Part shown: piece after piece, positions 45,417 through 55,905 of the stretch
Position numbering within the stretch: position 1 is the first letter of the stretch
How the letters are laid out: every line of letters begins with the position of its first letter
Source of the DNA: Erinaceus europaeus
Taxonomy: Eukaryota > Chordata > Mammalia > Eulipotyphla > Erinaceidae
NCBI RefSeq assembly: GCF_950295315.1
Contig: NC_080179.1
Location: 73,365,174 to 73,429,173, forward strand
Direction: 5' to 3'
Length of the DNA: 64,000 nt
Made by a program: the position numbers and the translations under genes
Notes under the pieces: model-generated
Databases searched by the model: none
What the model saw: only the letters and a program-made list of their open reading frames with translations
Told to the model about the DNA's origin: nothing

Positions 45417-45920
45417 AAAATATTTATTTATTTATTTTCCCCTTTGTTGCCCTTGTTGTTTTTCACTGTTGTAGTTGTTGTTGATGATGTCATTGTTGTT
45501 GGATAGGACAGAGAGAAATGGAGAGAGGAGGGGAAGACAGAGAGGGGGAGAGAAAGACAGACACCTGCAGACCTGCTTCACTGCCTGTGAAGAGACTCCC
45601 CTGCAGGTGGGGAGCCAGGAGCTCAAACCGGGATCCTTAAGCTGGCCCTTGCATTTTTATTCCCTTTTGTTGCCCTTGTTTTATTGTTGTAGTTATCATT
45701 GTTATTGTTACTGATGTCGTTATTGTTGAATAGGACAGAGAGAAATGGAGAGAGGAGGGGAAGATAGAGAGGGGGAGAGAAAGGCAGACACCTGCAGACC
45801 TGCTTCACCGCCTATGAAGCGACTCCCCTGCAGGTGGGGAGCCGGGGTCTCAAACTGGGATCCTTAAGCCGGCCCTTGTGCTTTGCCACGCGCCATGTGC
45901 GCTTAACCCGCCTGACTCCC
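45417..45920 (-). mobile_element. SINE-B head-to-tail dimer in one target-site duplication
   Basis: Reading on the minus strand: a full-length B (45920 down to about 45653), then a second B lacking its first 45 or so bases (45652 down to 45417). The pair is flanked by AGAATAAATTTTTT (45403-45416) and AGAAGAAATTTTTT (45921-45934), 13 of 14 matching. No duplication was seen between the two units. Confidence 0.85.
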
Positions 45921-45936
45921 AGAAGAAATTTTTTGA

Positions 45937-46050
45937 CCTGAGGACATCGCATAATGGTTATGCAAAAACGCTTGCATGCCTGAGGCACCAAAAGTCCCAA
46001 ATTCAAACTTGCTGATAAGAAAGAGCTGAGCACCGCTCTAGTTAAAACAA
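45937..46050 (+). mobile_element. SINE-C copy
   Basis: GAGGACATCGCATAATGGTT, ATGCCTGAGGCACCAAAAGT and GAGCTGAGCACCGCTCTAGT. Confidence 0.75.
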
Positions 46051-46243
46051 ATTGATTATTTTGGTGAATTTTTTGCCATAAAAAGGAAAATGTATTTTCT
46101 AGGAAAATAAAATGTATAATCAGTTAAAGAAAATAACTGAATTATCAGAATTAAAGAACATATTCTTTGAGGGGAGAGAGATCATCACAGGGCTACACAG
46201 CTCTGCGCTAATTCTTTTGCATAGAAACAAAAAGACTGGAAGT

Positions 46244-46707
46244 CTGGCAGTAGTGCAGCAGGTTAAGTGCAGGTGACGAGAAGCGCAAGGACCAGCATAA
46301 GGAGACAGACTATGACCCACATAGTCAAAGACTGCCACCTCTCCAGATTCAAAGGAGGTCTCGAAACTTTACATCAGGCTCAACCTGACGCTGTTGACTG
46401 GCTACGGAAGAAGGGCAAACGCTAGAAGAAGAAGAAGGATCCAGCTCCCCACCTGCAGGGGAGTCGCTTCACAGGCGGTGAAGCAGGTCTGCAGGTGTCT
46501 GTCTTTCTCTCCCCCTCTCTGTCTTCCCCTCCCCTCCCGATTTCTCTCTCTCCTATCCACCAACAGCAACAACAACAACAATAATAAAAACCACAACAAT
46601 GATTTTAAAAAAAAGGGGGCAACAAAAGGGGAATAAAAGGTCTCCAGGAGCAGTGGATTTGTGGTGCAGGCACCAAGGCCCAGCAATAACCCTGGAGGGA
46701 AAAAAAA
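46244..46707 (+). mobile_element. SINE-B copy split by an unidentified insert
   Basis: Left part 46244-46301 (head to GACCAGCATAAGG) and right part 46438-46707 (GGATCCAGCTCCCCACCTGC to the extended module and A tail). The B-box segment is partly lost at the break. Confidence 0.9.
46302..46437 (+). mobile_element. Unidentified 136-bp insert ending in (AAG)n
   Basis: Sequence from AGACAGACTATGACCCACAT to GGCAAACGCTAGAAGAAGAA, not part of any SINE family here. The AAG-type 3' end suggests a retroposed fragment with a short simple-repeat tail. No coding frame recognised and the source is unknown to me. Confidence 0.6.
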
Positions 46708-46838
46708 AAAAGAATAGGAAACCTATCAAGGGAGGGGATGGGATACGGAGTTCTGGTGGTGGGAATTGTATGGAGTTGTACCTCTCTTATCCTATGGTTT
46801 TGTCAGTGTTTCCTTTTTATAAATAAATAAAAAAAATA
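46708..46838 (+). mobile_element. Family-L 3' terminal fragment abutting the SINE-B tail
   Basis: GAATAGGAAACCTATCAAGG, TGGTGGTGGGAATTGTATGG and TTTCCTTTTTATAAATAAAT match the last 130 bases of the elements at 43140 and 50836. Confidence 0.85.
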
Positions 46839-47811
46839 TTTTGAAGAGCTATCAAAATGTGTTATACTTTAGTTTTCATATTTCTCAGATAACTCTTAAG
46901 AATAAGCTTTAAATATTATTACAATTATTTGAATGAAGATAAAAGTCCAAATATTTACATATTGTATGCCATATTTGCAACTAAGTAATATTCCAGTTTG
47001 CATGTTAACTACTGTGGAAGAAGTTAAACTGCATATGATTGGTTTTGCCATTTAATCCTGATATTATCTATTTTATTAAATTGCTGTTCGTGTAAACAGT
47101 GGATCACAAGCAAACTTTATATACAGATTGAATTTAAAAGATGACACTGTATAATAAAAAGTGTAAGATCAGTTTATCCTTTAGAGCATTTTGATCATTT
47201 CTACTATAAATTTATATCTCTTTTGAGAGAAATAAGGGAAGGAATCTGAGTCAGTGCAGCTCACCTGCCTTGGCTCGAGTAGATGCTTATACAGAGGGGA
47301 TTTGCATGACAGCTTCCTTGTCTTGAATTTTAAAGCTGAAACTTCAGTGCCAGTATTTCTGAGTGATCATGGCTTTATATCATAAGACACATGCATTTAT
47401 GTAAGACTTGCAGAACGCAAAACTAATTCAATGATATTAATCCCTGCTGACAACTTTCATTTGGCGGGTATAGTGGCAATTTAATATGTGTTAACCTATT
47501 GTGGGATTTGTTGTCTGAGGCATATTTCCATCACTATCCTACAGAAGACTAAAGAGGAAAAGTCCTAGAAAGTGAAATTCCCTATGAGTAGTTGACCTGT
47601 GTCTGATCTTGAATTTCTAAGAGTGTGAATGCAACTATGGAATTATCAGGAGAAGATCCAAGTTCTGTGGGGCCAAAAGCTTATGTCATTTGAAGTTTAA
47701 TTATATTAGTTTTTGTATTTTTTTAAAATTTCTAATATATGTGACTGAGGACCTTTTCAAAGACTTGGAAAGAACTTGACTCTGTATAGACCCCTGAGTT
47801 TAAAATTCTTC
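46839..47811. other. Intron 2, unique sequence
   Basis: About 1 kb without recognisable repeat or gene. Confidence 0.55.
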
Positions 47812-47990
47812 CAAGCACACCTGGCAGAGTGCATATATTACCATACACAAGAACTCAAGTTCAAGCTCCCAGCCCTCACCTACAGAAGAGAAGTTTCACA
47901 GCAGTGAAGTATAATAGCAAATGTCCCTCTGTCTCCCTTTCTCTGTCTCCCATCTCCTGTTAATTTATCTCTGTCTTCTTCAGAACCACT
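47812..47990 (+). mobile_element. Diverged SINE-A copy
   Basis: GCACACCTGGCAGAGTGCAT, AACTCAAGTTCAAGCTCCCA and a CT-rich body; tail replaced by TCAGAACCACTATACTATCT. Confidence 0.7.
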
Positions 47991-48675
47991 ATACTATCTC
48001 CTCAGCCCCTTATCTCTGGCTTTAACAAATAAATATATATTTTTAAAAATAGATAAAATGAAATTCTTGATCTTTGTGATAAGTGCACCTCTAAAATGAA
48101 CTAATATGTATTTTCCTTTTGCTGAACTCACGGAAGTTTACTGAAAATGCTTGCAATTACAGAGTTCTGCAGAACTAAAAACAACTGATACAGTTTGCCA
48201 TTAGCTAATGAAACAGCAGAGAGCTTCACTGGGGTTCTATCGGTCCTGGAAGTGACATACTCATATGCTGCATAATCTGAGGTAATGTCCCCAGGTCAGA
48301 GGCTAAGAAAAGTGACCTGACATCCCCACTTATGCAGATAAAGTTAATTAGTGAAATATTAGTCATACAAAAATTATGCCTCAGAATACACACCTGTGTG
48401 TGTCCTGTGAATAGCACAGCAACTACTGTTTCTTAGAATGGAAAGCTATATAACCAGCTTGTTTTGAACAAGACATCACTGAAGATGTCCCCTCTGCCTC
48501 AGATCCTGCCCCCTGCTACCCACTCTGCAATCAACAGGTGGACCGGGTGAGAGAGGTGATGGAGGAAGTGAGAAATCATACCACACTCTGCTGATACAGT
48601 GGGGCAAAAAAAAATCAACATTTATGATTTACTTTAGATGAGAATGAACCATTTAGGAGTAAATGTAAATTGTGA
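47991..48675. other. Intron 2, unique sequence
   Basis: No gene or repeat recognised; an A run at 48606-48613. Confidence 0.5.
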
Positions 48676-48835
48676 AGGCCTACAAAATAGCTCCCATGGA
48701 TAGCGCACTGCTTTGCCATGTGCATGACCCAGGTTCAAGCCCGACCTCCACCACACTGAAGGAAGCTTGGATGCTGAGGTCTCTTTCATGTTCTCTCTCT
48801 GCCTCTTTGTCTCTACCTCTGTGTAAAATATATAT
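48676..48835 (+). mobile_element. SINE-D copy
   Basis: GCCTACAAAATAGCTCCCAT, GACCCAGGTTCAAGCCCGAC, CACCACACTGAAGGAAGCTT and a CT-rich end. Confidence 0.9.
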
Positions 48836-49620
48836 TGTGACAGTCAGTCAATGGACTGGTGCCGGCGCTCACATGGAGTGGCTCCAACCAGGTAAGCCTC
48901 CGACCCTCCCTCACCAGCTCAAGGGGCTGTGTGACTCAGAAAGAGGCATCAGAGAATATTCTGGTACAAATATTCATTTATTGGGAAAAGAATACAGGTT
49001 TTTATAGAGAGTGAAACAAAGAACATTTTTCACATATGTCAGAAATTACAGGTTTCTTAAAGGTCAGCTTGCCCCTATGGTAGGGGCTGGTATGACAAGA
49101 ATTGATGAGATACATAAAGGTCAAAACGATGAGTCTCCATGATGCAGGCAAGTTAATTATCCAAAGGCATTTGAGAGAAGCATAGGGGTTAAACCAGTAA
49201 GGTGAGGTAGAGAAGAAGAAAAACAAAGATTGATGCAAATCACAGATATCGAAGGGCACAAGGAAATAGGACTTGGAGCTTTTCACTGCCTGGTGTTGGG
49301 GGAGCATGATAGAGTGTGTTCTCCTTTATGATCAAAAGATGAAGTGGATGTGTGAACTTTGAGTGAACCCTAAAGCAGGCAACCATGTGGCCTGCTTCTA
49401 GCAGGGAGAATTAAGTGTGAGAGGCCTGTAGGTTTTCTGTGAGCTTGAGAGACTAACAAGGAGAAACTGAGTCTGGGAGACTTTTCCCTCTTGGCTCATC
49501 TCTATAAGGAGAGAGGCTAACAAGTGGGGTGTCTTTCCAGATCTTCATCCAAGGATGGGAGAGCTCCCCTAAGCTCTACCAAGCTCTCACATAGTCCCAC
49601 AGACTGGTCTGTACCTGAAA
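48836..49620 (-). mobile_element. Candidate solo LTR of an endogenous retrovirus
   Basis: On the minus strand a TATAAAAA box (about 49002-49009) is followed after about 20 bases by AATAAA (48977-48982) and then a GC-richer 140-base stretch ending in CA at 48836, the U3-R-U5 order of an LTR. The segment is GC-richer and distinct from neighbouring intron sequence. No retroviral genes adjoin it. The U3 boundary and target duplication are not defined; 49620 is a guess. Confidence 0.5.
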
Positions 49621-50672
49621 CTTAAGATGTCATCATTTGTTGAAGAAGAAGGATGGTCAACAGAATGAAGGAAAAGGCAGAATGTGGAGGAAAAGGAAAA
49701 CATTATTTTCTGTCCCTCATCAAATCCAGGACATTCAGTAAACAACTACCATTTCTGTTCAGTCAGGTATTGGTGAGGATTTGACTTGGCATAGGGCTGC
49801 TCACCCTCATTGCCGGCCTGTCTCCAGGTCACTGGACTAAATACCCTCACCTGTGTTTCTATCTGACACAAACCACCTGAGACGTCCAAACAAGCAGCCT
49901 TCCAGGGGGAGAATAGGTTTAATTATGTTGCGGCTTTTCTCCAAGCATGAAGGGAAACATGAGAATGTACTTGGTAAAAGCCTCCATTTTTTTTTTTTGT
50001 TTTGTTTTGCTATGTTTTCACTTGGGATGTAGTTAATTAAATTTTCTTGAATTATTGATGCTAGTACAAAGTGTTTTCGAATATTAAGTAGTTCCTTCTC
50101 AAACCGGCACAAACAATAGGTAGAAATACTGCAGATTGCTCTGAGATTTTAGTGTTCCCTATATATGTTGCCATAGATGGTTTTATTTGCCAGGACTTGG
50201 GTCCTCCAGAATAATAAGCATTTCTAAATAATATAATCATTTGTATATCTTTCACCCTGTCTACCCCGTAATACCGTTAAGGAGAAGCAATGAGAATGAG
50301 ACTTACTGGTTTTGAGTATAGATCTTAAGTTTAGAGAAACATTTGGGCTGGTTTCAGCAATCTAAAGTTCATCTGTGTACTTAATACAAAAGATAAGCAC
50401 TGAGTCTAAGTTGGAATTTTAGGTTATAATTCTTAACTGTTAGGAAAAGACTACTCTGTCTTTATAATATCCTAGGACAGAGTGTATGATATACTGTGGG
50501 CTCATTTGAAATTTGCAGTGTTTTATGGCGCAGTATTGGGGCTTCAGTTTCCTTTGTTCATTCTTCTCTCTCCTCTCATTTTGCTGTGAACTGTACATAC
50601 CTTTCCTAAACTGACCAGAAAGAATTGGTAAGGCAAACCATAAACTTCATTACTATAATTTTATAATTTAAT
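49621..50672. other. Intron 2, unique sequence
   Basis: No gene recognised; 49640-49930 might still belong to the LTR element. A T run at 49989-49998. Confidence 0.5.
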
Positions 50673-50826
50673 GTATGTTTTATTGGATAGAGGTAGAAAT
50701 CAAGAGAGCAGGGGGAGACAGGGAAAGAGGAAAAGAGACACCCAGAGCTCTGCTTCACTGCTCGTGAAGTTTTCCTCCTGCGGGTGGAAAATAGAGGCTT
50801 ATACCTGAGTCACTGCACACTAACCT
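50673..50826 (-). mobile_element. SINE-A copy, head truncated
   Basis: TTTATTGGATAGAGGTAGAA tail side, GA-rich body, CTTCACTGCTCGTGAAGTTT core; stops at CACACTAACCT where family L begins. Confidence 0.85.
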
Positions 50827-51530
50827 CTTTTTTTTAAACTTTTATTTATAAAAAGGAAACACTGACAAAAACCATAGGATAAGAGGGATACAACTCCATA
50901 CAATTCCCACCATCAGAACTCTGTATCCCATCCCCTCCCCTGATAGCTTTCCTATTCTTTATCCCTCTGGGAGTATGGACCCAGGGTCATTGTGGGATGC
51001 AGAAAGTGGAAGGTCTGGCTTCTGTAATTGCTTCCCCACTGAACATGGGCATTGACATATGGCATGGGCATGGTCGATCCATACTCTCAGCCTGTCTCTT
51101 TTTCCCTAGTGGGGTAGGGAACTGGGGAGGCAGGTCTCCAGGACACACTGGGGGGTCATCCGCCCAGGGAAGTCTGGTTGGCATCATGATAGCATCTGGA
51201 ACCTGGTGGCTGAAAAAAGAGGTAACATGTAAAGCCAAACAAATTGTTGACTAATCGATGACAGAGGACCTAGTGGGGGTTGTATTGTTATATGGAAAAC
51301 TAAGAGATGTTATGCATGTACAAACTATTGTATTTACTGTCAAATGCAAAACATTAATTCCCCAATAAAGAAATTAAAAAAACAAAACAAAACAAATTGT
51401 TGACTAATCATGAACCTAAAGGCTGGAATAGTTCAGGTGAAGACCTGGGGGTCTCCATTTTGTAGATAGTAGGCCTATTTTAGTTATATTCCGAAGGGCC
51501 CATTGTTGGTCATTACACCATTTCCCCTGC
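50827..51530 (-). mobile_element. Family-L (L1-like 3' end) copy, interrupted
   Basis: Minus strand counterpart of 43140-43745, with its TTTATAAATAAA tail at 50836-50850 and continuing to about 51530 on the far side of a younger insertion at 51257-51389. The open frame inside it (MALHVTSFFSHQ...) is also seen, altered, at 43345; it is probably not a protein. Confidence 0.8.
51257..51389 (+). mobile_element. Short L1-type 3' end inserted in family L
   Basis: GACCTAGTGGGGGTTGTATT through CCCCAATAAAGAAATT and an A-rich tail, only about 130 bases. Flanked by AAACAAATTGTTGACTAATC at about 51237-51256 and 51389-51409, a roughly 20-base target-site duplication. Confidence 0.88.
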
Positions 51531-51534
51531 ATTG

Positions 51535-51648
51535 CTTGATGCTATTGTGGTCTATTTACATAATCACTGTTTTGCCTGAGACCCACCCTGCCTGCAGAGA
51601 TTTATTCAACTCTTAGAAATAGCTAAGAAAGCAAAGGGATGTGACAGG
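51535..51648. mobile_element. Possible LTR fragment
   Basis: ACATAATCACTGTTTTGCCT, CCTGCAGAG and GCTAAGAAAGC resemble the candidate LTR at 26045-26165 in the same order. Short and diverged. Confidence 0.35.
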
Positions 51649-51930
51649 GAGTTGGGCGGTAGCACAGTGGCTTAAGTGCACAAGGTGCAAAGCGCAAGGA
51701 CCAGAGGAAGGATCCCTGTTCGAGCCCTGGCTCCCCACCTGCAGGGAAGTCACTACACAAGCAGTGAAGCAGGTCTGCAGGTGTCTATCTTTCTCCTCCC
51801 TCTCTTTGTCTTCCCCTCCTCTCTCCATTTCTCTCTCTCCTATCCAACAACAACATCAATAACAATAACAACAAGGGCAGCAAAAGGGAATAAATAAATA
51901 TAAAAAAATTAAAAAATAAATAATCACTTA
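51649..51930 (+). mobile_element. SINE-B copy
   Basis: GAGTTGGGCGGTAGCACAGT head, complete body and an AATAAATAAATAT tail. Confidence 0.92.
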
Positions 51931-51947
51931 AAAAAGAAAAAAAGGAA

Positions 51948-52248
51948 ATCTATTTTTCCATCTATTCCCATTTTTATAGAGTTTTAATCATGAAGGGATG
52001 TTGGATTTTGTCAAAGGCTTTCTCTGCATCTATTAATACAATCATGTGGTATTTGGACTTGCTTTTATTGATATGGTGCATCACATTGATTGATTTACAT
52101 ATATTAAACTAACCTTGCATCCCTGGGATAAACCCCACTTGGTCATGATAAACAATATTTTAATATACTGTTGTATCTGTTTAGCTAGAATTTTGTTCAA
52201 TATTTTAACATCTATGTTCATCAGAGATATTGGCCTCTCAATGACTAT
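51948..52248 (-). mobile_element. L1 ORF2 fragment (reverse transcriptase region)
   Basis: Antisense sequence whose minus-strand reading gives the familiar L1 reverse-transcriptase stretch [13 protein letters not shown] (around 52010-52045) and the upstream HINKSK region. 5' and 3' truncated; not intact. Confidence 0.85.
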
Positions 52249-52376
52249 CCTGGTTTAACTTAAGCACTCGTCAACCCTACGCAGGGTGTGCACTGTGAAA
52301 GTTAAGGAAATAATAGAACTGGTAAATAGCCATAAATGTGAAGCAAAAAGAACAAACTGTTACTCTTGAAATTATA

Positions 52377-52473
52377 GGGGGCCAGGTTTCCGCACACCCA
52401 GTTAATCGCACATAGTATGAATCACAGGGACCGGGTTCTAGCTCCTCACCTACGAGGGGGGATGCTTCACAGC
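52377..52473 (+). mobile_element. SINE fragment, head only
   Basis: GGGGCCAGGTTTCCGCACAC, GGGACCGGGTTCTAGCTCCT and GGATGCTTCACAGC; the CT-rich body is missing and a purine tract follows. Confidence 0.7.
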
Positions 52474-52600
52474 AAAGAAAAAGAAGGAGGAGGAGGAGGG
52501 AGGAGAAAGAGGAGGAGGAAGAGAAGGAGGAGGAGAAGGAGGAGGAGGAGGAGGAGGAGGAGGAGGAGGAGGAGGAGGAGGAGGAGGAGGAGAAGAAGAA

Positions 52601-52635
<35 letters not shown>

Positions 52636-52712
52636 AGAAGAAGAAGAAGAAGAAGAAGAAGAAGAAGAAGAAGAAGAAGAAGAAGAAGAAGAAGAAGAAG
52701 AAGAAGAAGGAA
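52474..52712 (+). repeat. Uninterrupted 239-base purine tract, (GGA)n then (GAA)n
   Basis: Every base from 52474 to 52712 is A or G. The left part is GGA-rich, and from about 52612 to 52709 it is an almost pure GAA array of some 33 units. It produces a long artefactual Arg-rich reading frame. Confidence 0.97.
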
Positions 52713-53693
52713 CAGAATAAAAATAAAAGGAAACAAAAAAGAAATCACACATACCACACATAAAAATAAGGCTAACCTTGAAGATATAGTCTACCTACCT
52801 TTTCATCCTTTGACAAACATGTTCTCTCAGCCTTTATTTTGGAAAATAACTCAGAAATTTCATTTGTGTTCAGGCACTGACTAATATGGCTTTGTGTCAC
52901 ACAGATACTGGTAGGGGTTTTTCTTCACAGCAAATAGAAATAAAAATCAGTTGTGTAGAAATGGGGAAAAAATTAAAAATCTTTCTGTACCTGAGAATGA
53001 AATTAAATAAAAGTGTGTAATAAGGATTTCCTGGAGTAAAGTAGGTGTCAAAGTTGATAAAAAATTATTCACCTATAGTATTCCTTTCATTAATTTTTCT
53101 CTTTGGGGTTTTTTTAAGTGTTTGTTCTTACATATTAAAAAGAGGAATGGAGGTTATATTTATCTGAATCTCTTTCAATAGAATTATTGTTGCTTTTTGT
53201 TCTCATATGTCATTAAAACGCCATCTTCATTACTGATTCTCTTTTCTTCTGAAACAGCAAACCAACATCCAAGCTGTGTGATTTTAACACTCTCATCTAA
53301 ACAAGTGGAAATTCATACGGATTCCTTCTCTTTCAGAGATAAAGCAAGCAGCTGCTAGATTCGTACCTAGTTCTTTATTTCTTGAGAAATCTAGGATTGT
53401 CTTTGGTATCAGGGAGATGAGTAAAGCTTTATAAACTGATCTTAGTTTAGATAGCATGTATACAAAATCTTAACAGAAAGTGCCAGTTATGAGTTTTATC
53501 TTCATATTAAAGATAAAGACATCTCTTTGTCATTAATGATTCAATAATTATCCTTCTCAGATAAGGTAAATGGCCATCATTATGTCCACTTTTGAGATTT
53601 TTATTATAATGGAAAGTTTCTGAGACTACCATCTGATAGTCTGTGTGCTTTCTGATATAACTATAGCATCCATAATTTTAAAATAATATTTTT
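52713..53693. other. Intron 2, unique sequence
   Basis: About 1 kb without recognisable repeat or gene. Confidence 0.55.
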
Positions 53694-53862
53694 AGGGCTG
53701 GTGAGATAATATAGTGGTTATGCAAAAGACTTTTATGCCTAAGGCCCCAAGTCCCGGAATTAATCCCCAGCACCACCATAAGCCAGAGCTGAAGAGTGCT
53801 CTGTTTTTTTTTCTCACTGTGTCTATCTCTCTTATGAAAATATGATAAATAAAATATTAAAT
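53694..53862 (+). mobile_element. SINE-C copy
   Basis: GGGCTGGTGAGATAATATAG head, CAGCACCACCATAAGCCAGA and an AAATAAAATATTAAATAAT tail. Confidence 0.92.
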
Positions 53863-53911
53863 AATATAATACTTTGATCAACATATATATGTGTATATAT
53901 ATTGTACATTT

Positions 53912-54180
53912 TATTTAAATTATTATTTTATTACCACCAAGGCTATCACTGAGCTTCCACCACTGTTGCTGTTATGCAGCTTCTTTAGGGTAGAAGGTGG
54001 GAGACAGAGAGGGAAAAAGAGGTAGGGACAGAAATGAAAGATAGATACCACAGTGCTACTGCACCACTTATGAAACTTCTCCTCATGTAGTTGTTTCCTT
54101 ATGATGGTCTGGAACTCAGACCTTGGGCCTTGTACACAGTCACATGTGCCCTCCACTGGGTGGGCTATCTCTCAGTCCCT
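53912..54180 (-). mobile_element. SINE-A-like copy with extended module
   Basis: Tail side TTTTATTACCACCAAGGCTA, GA-rich body, CTACTGCACCACTTATGAAA core and a head reading GGGACTGAGAGATAGCCCAC on the minus strand. Confidence 0.75.
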
Positions 54181-54261
54181 CACTTGCGTATTTCAAATGG
54201 AAATAATGGATTTTGAAAATTTCTCTTGGAAAATGTGTGGCTTAACAACAGCATACTTATG

Positions 54262-54392
54262 ACCAGGGAGTTGGCACTGTAGTTGGAGTATGGGACTTTC
54301 AGACTTGAGATGTGGAGTTTGATACCTGACATGGTATGTGTCAGAGTGACGCTGATATCCTCTTTCTCATAAACAAATATTTTTTTAAAAAA
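54262..54392 (+). mobile_element. SINE-E copy
   Basis: GGGAGTTGGCACTGTAGTTG head, GGAGTTTGATACCTGACATG, TCAGAGTGACGCTGATATCC. Confidence 0.65.
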
Positions 54393-54396
54393 CCTA

Positions 54397-54652
54397 CAGT
54401 GTATCTAGGCAGTAGCACACCTAGTCAAGCACACATAGTGTTAGGTGTAGGGACTTGTAAGAATTTTAGGCTCCCTACATGCAGTGAGGACGCTTCACAA
54501 GCAGGGAATCAGGTCTGCAGGTGTCTCTTTCCCACTCTATCTCCCCCCCCCTCTCAATTTCTCTCGGTCCTTTCCAATAAAATGAAATACAAAAGAAAAT
54601 AGCTGCCAGGAACAGTGGATTTGTAGTGCAGGCACTGAGCTCCAGAAATAAG
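54397..54652 (+). mobile_element. SINE-B/A copy with extended module
   Basis: TAGGCAGTAGCACACCTAGT head, CAGGTCTGCAGGTGTCTCTT, TTCCAATAAAATG and GGAACAGTGGATTTGTAGTG. Confidence 0.8.
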
Positions 54653-55717
54653 CAGACTTGCTTCGGAGCTTGAAGTTGAAGAGCACCCCACTTGAGTCCC
54701 TATGGCAGAATTCTCTCTCACAGTGCTAGGACAGACACTTTCGTCCTTACCTGCTTGACACTCAGTTTGAAAACTGGATTAACAACCATATGCAACCATG
54801 GCCAACAGCTACACTTTTATAATCAGCCTAATTGTGAAACAGTGGAAAACTCTGAAACCTCAAAAGTCAAGTTTCTCTGCTAGAGGTGATCATTCAGCAG
54901 CCGTGAAAAGTCAATGTCTACACTTCTTCCATGAGTATGAAATAATTTTACTGGATGACATCTGTGTTTCTGTAGCATAAACGGCTCTCTGTGATGGTCA
55001 GCTGCAGACTCTCCTTAAGTTTTACGGCCGTATGGTTACCTCTGAGTTACTGGTTTTTATTAACAGGGGCTTAGCCACTGTATTGTGAATACAGGGAGAG
55101 AGGTTTCCTTGTTGTGTTTTTCAACTCTGCTCTGTCATTGGAAGTTATTTTTAGTAATGACTTCTGCTATTATTTTCCCGACAGATGATATGTTCTTTGT
55201 TGTTGCCAATAAAAATTTAGGAAAAAAAAAAAAAAAAAACCTCCTGGTCTCTTGCAAACTATTTTAATTTTACAGAACTCACCCCCCAGCCCAGTATATT
55301 CATTTTGGTTAGACGATCTCAGTAGTGTATCTAACGGCAACTCATTAAGGGGGATGTTTTTGCTTTCACCTTCATACGTCATTGTCTTTGTGGTGGGTGA
55401 TGCTTTTTTTGTAGAGAAATTATGGAACTCTGATGTCACGCCCTAGATGATATTTTCCTATTTTAGCATCTGTCCCCTTGGCATATTTCCTGGTGTTGAC
55501 AGTTGGATAAGAAGACTCCCCTGGGTTTTGTGAAGTCCTCCAGCCACAGATGGTAGGTTTTTGCTTCTGAAGAGTCTGTACTAACACTGAGTCTTTTAAA
55601 CCTCCTTCCTATGTATTTTTTTGGGGGGTGGGAGGGGAGTAAAATTGTCATCTAATCAAAAAATAATAATTTTAACATAAAAATTTTTACAGTGGTATGA
55701 TCAAACCCACAGTATTT
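54653..55717. other. Intron 2, unique sequence
   Basis: An 18-base A run at about 55221-55238. Short open frames but no recognisable gene or splice context. Confidence 0.5.
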
Positions 55718-55905
55718 TTTTAACCTATTTTTTTATTTGATAGGCCAGAGAGAGATTGAGAGGGGAAGGGGATTTTGAGAGGGAGAAAGAGAGACACCTG
55801 CAGCACTCTTTTCAAGCCTTGTGTAGCTTCTTCCCCCCTGCAGGAGGAAACTGGGGGCTTGAAGCCAGGTTCTTTAACATGCTGATGTGTGTGCCCATGG
55901 CAGGC
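55718..55905 (-). mobile_element. SINE-A copy
   Basis: Tail side TTTTTTATTTGATAGG, GA-rich body, CACCTGCAGCACTCTTTTCA core and CCAGGTTCTTTAACATGC head side. Confidence 0.82.

Noticed and set aside
50987..51238. A frame also found in altered form at 43345-43620, hinting at a conserved small protein
   Set aside because: It lies in repeated family-L sequence; the two versions differ by insertions and changes and no domain is recognisable. More likely L1-type 3' non-coding sequence.
52417..52884. A 155-residue arginine-rich open frame and Ser/Leu-rich frames on the other strand
   Set aside because: They are translations of the GGA/GAA repeat and its flanking SINE; there is no gene context.
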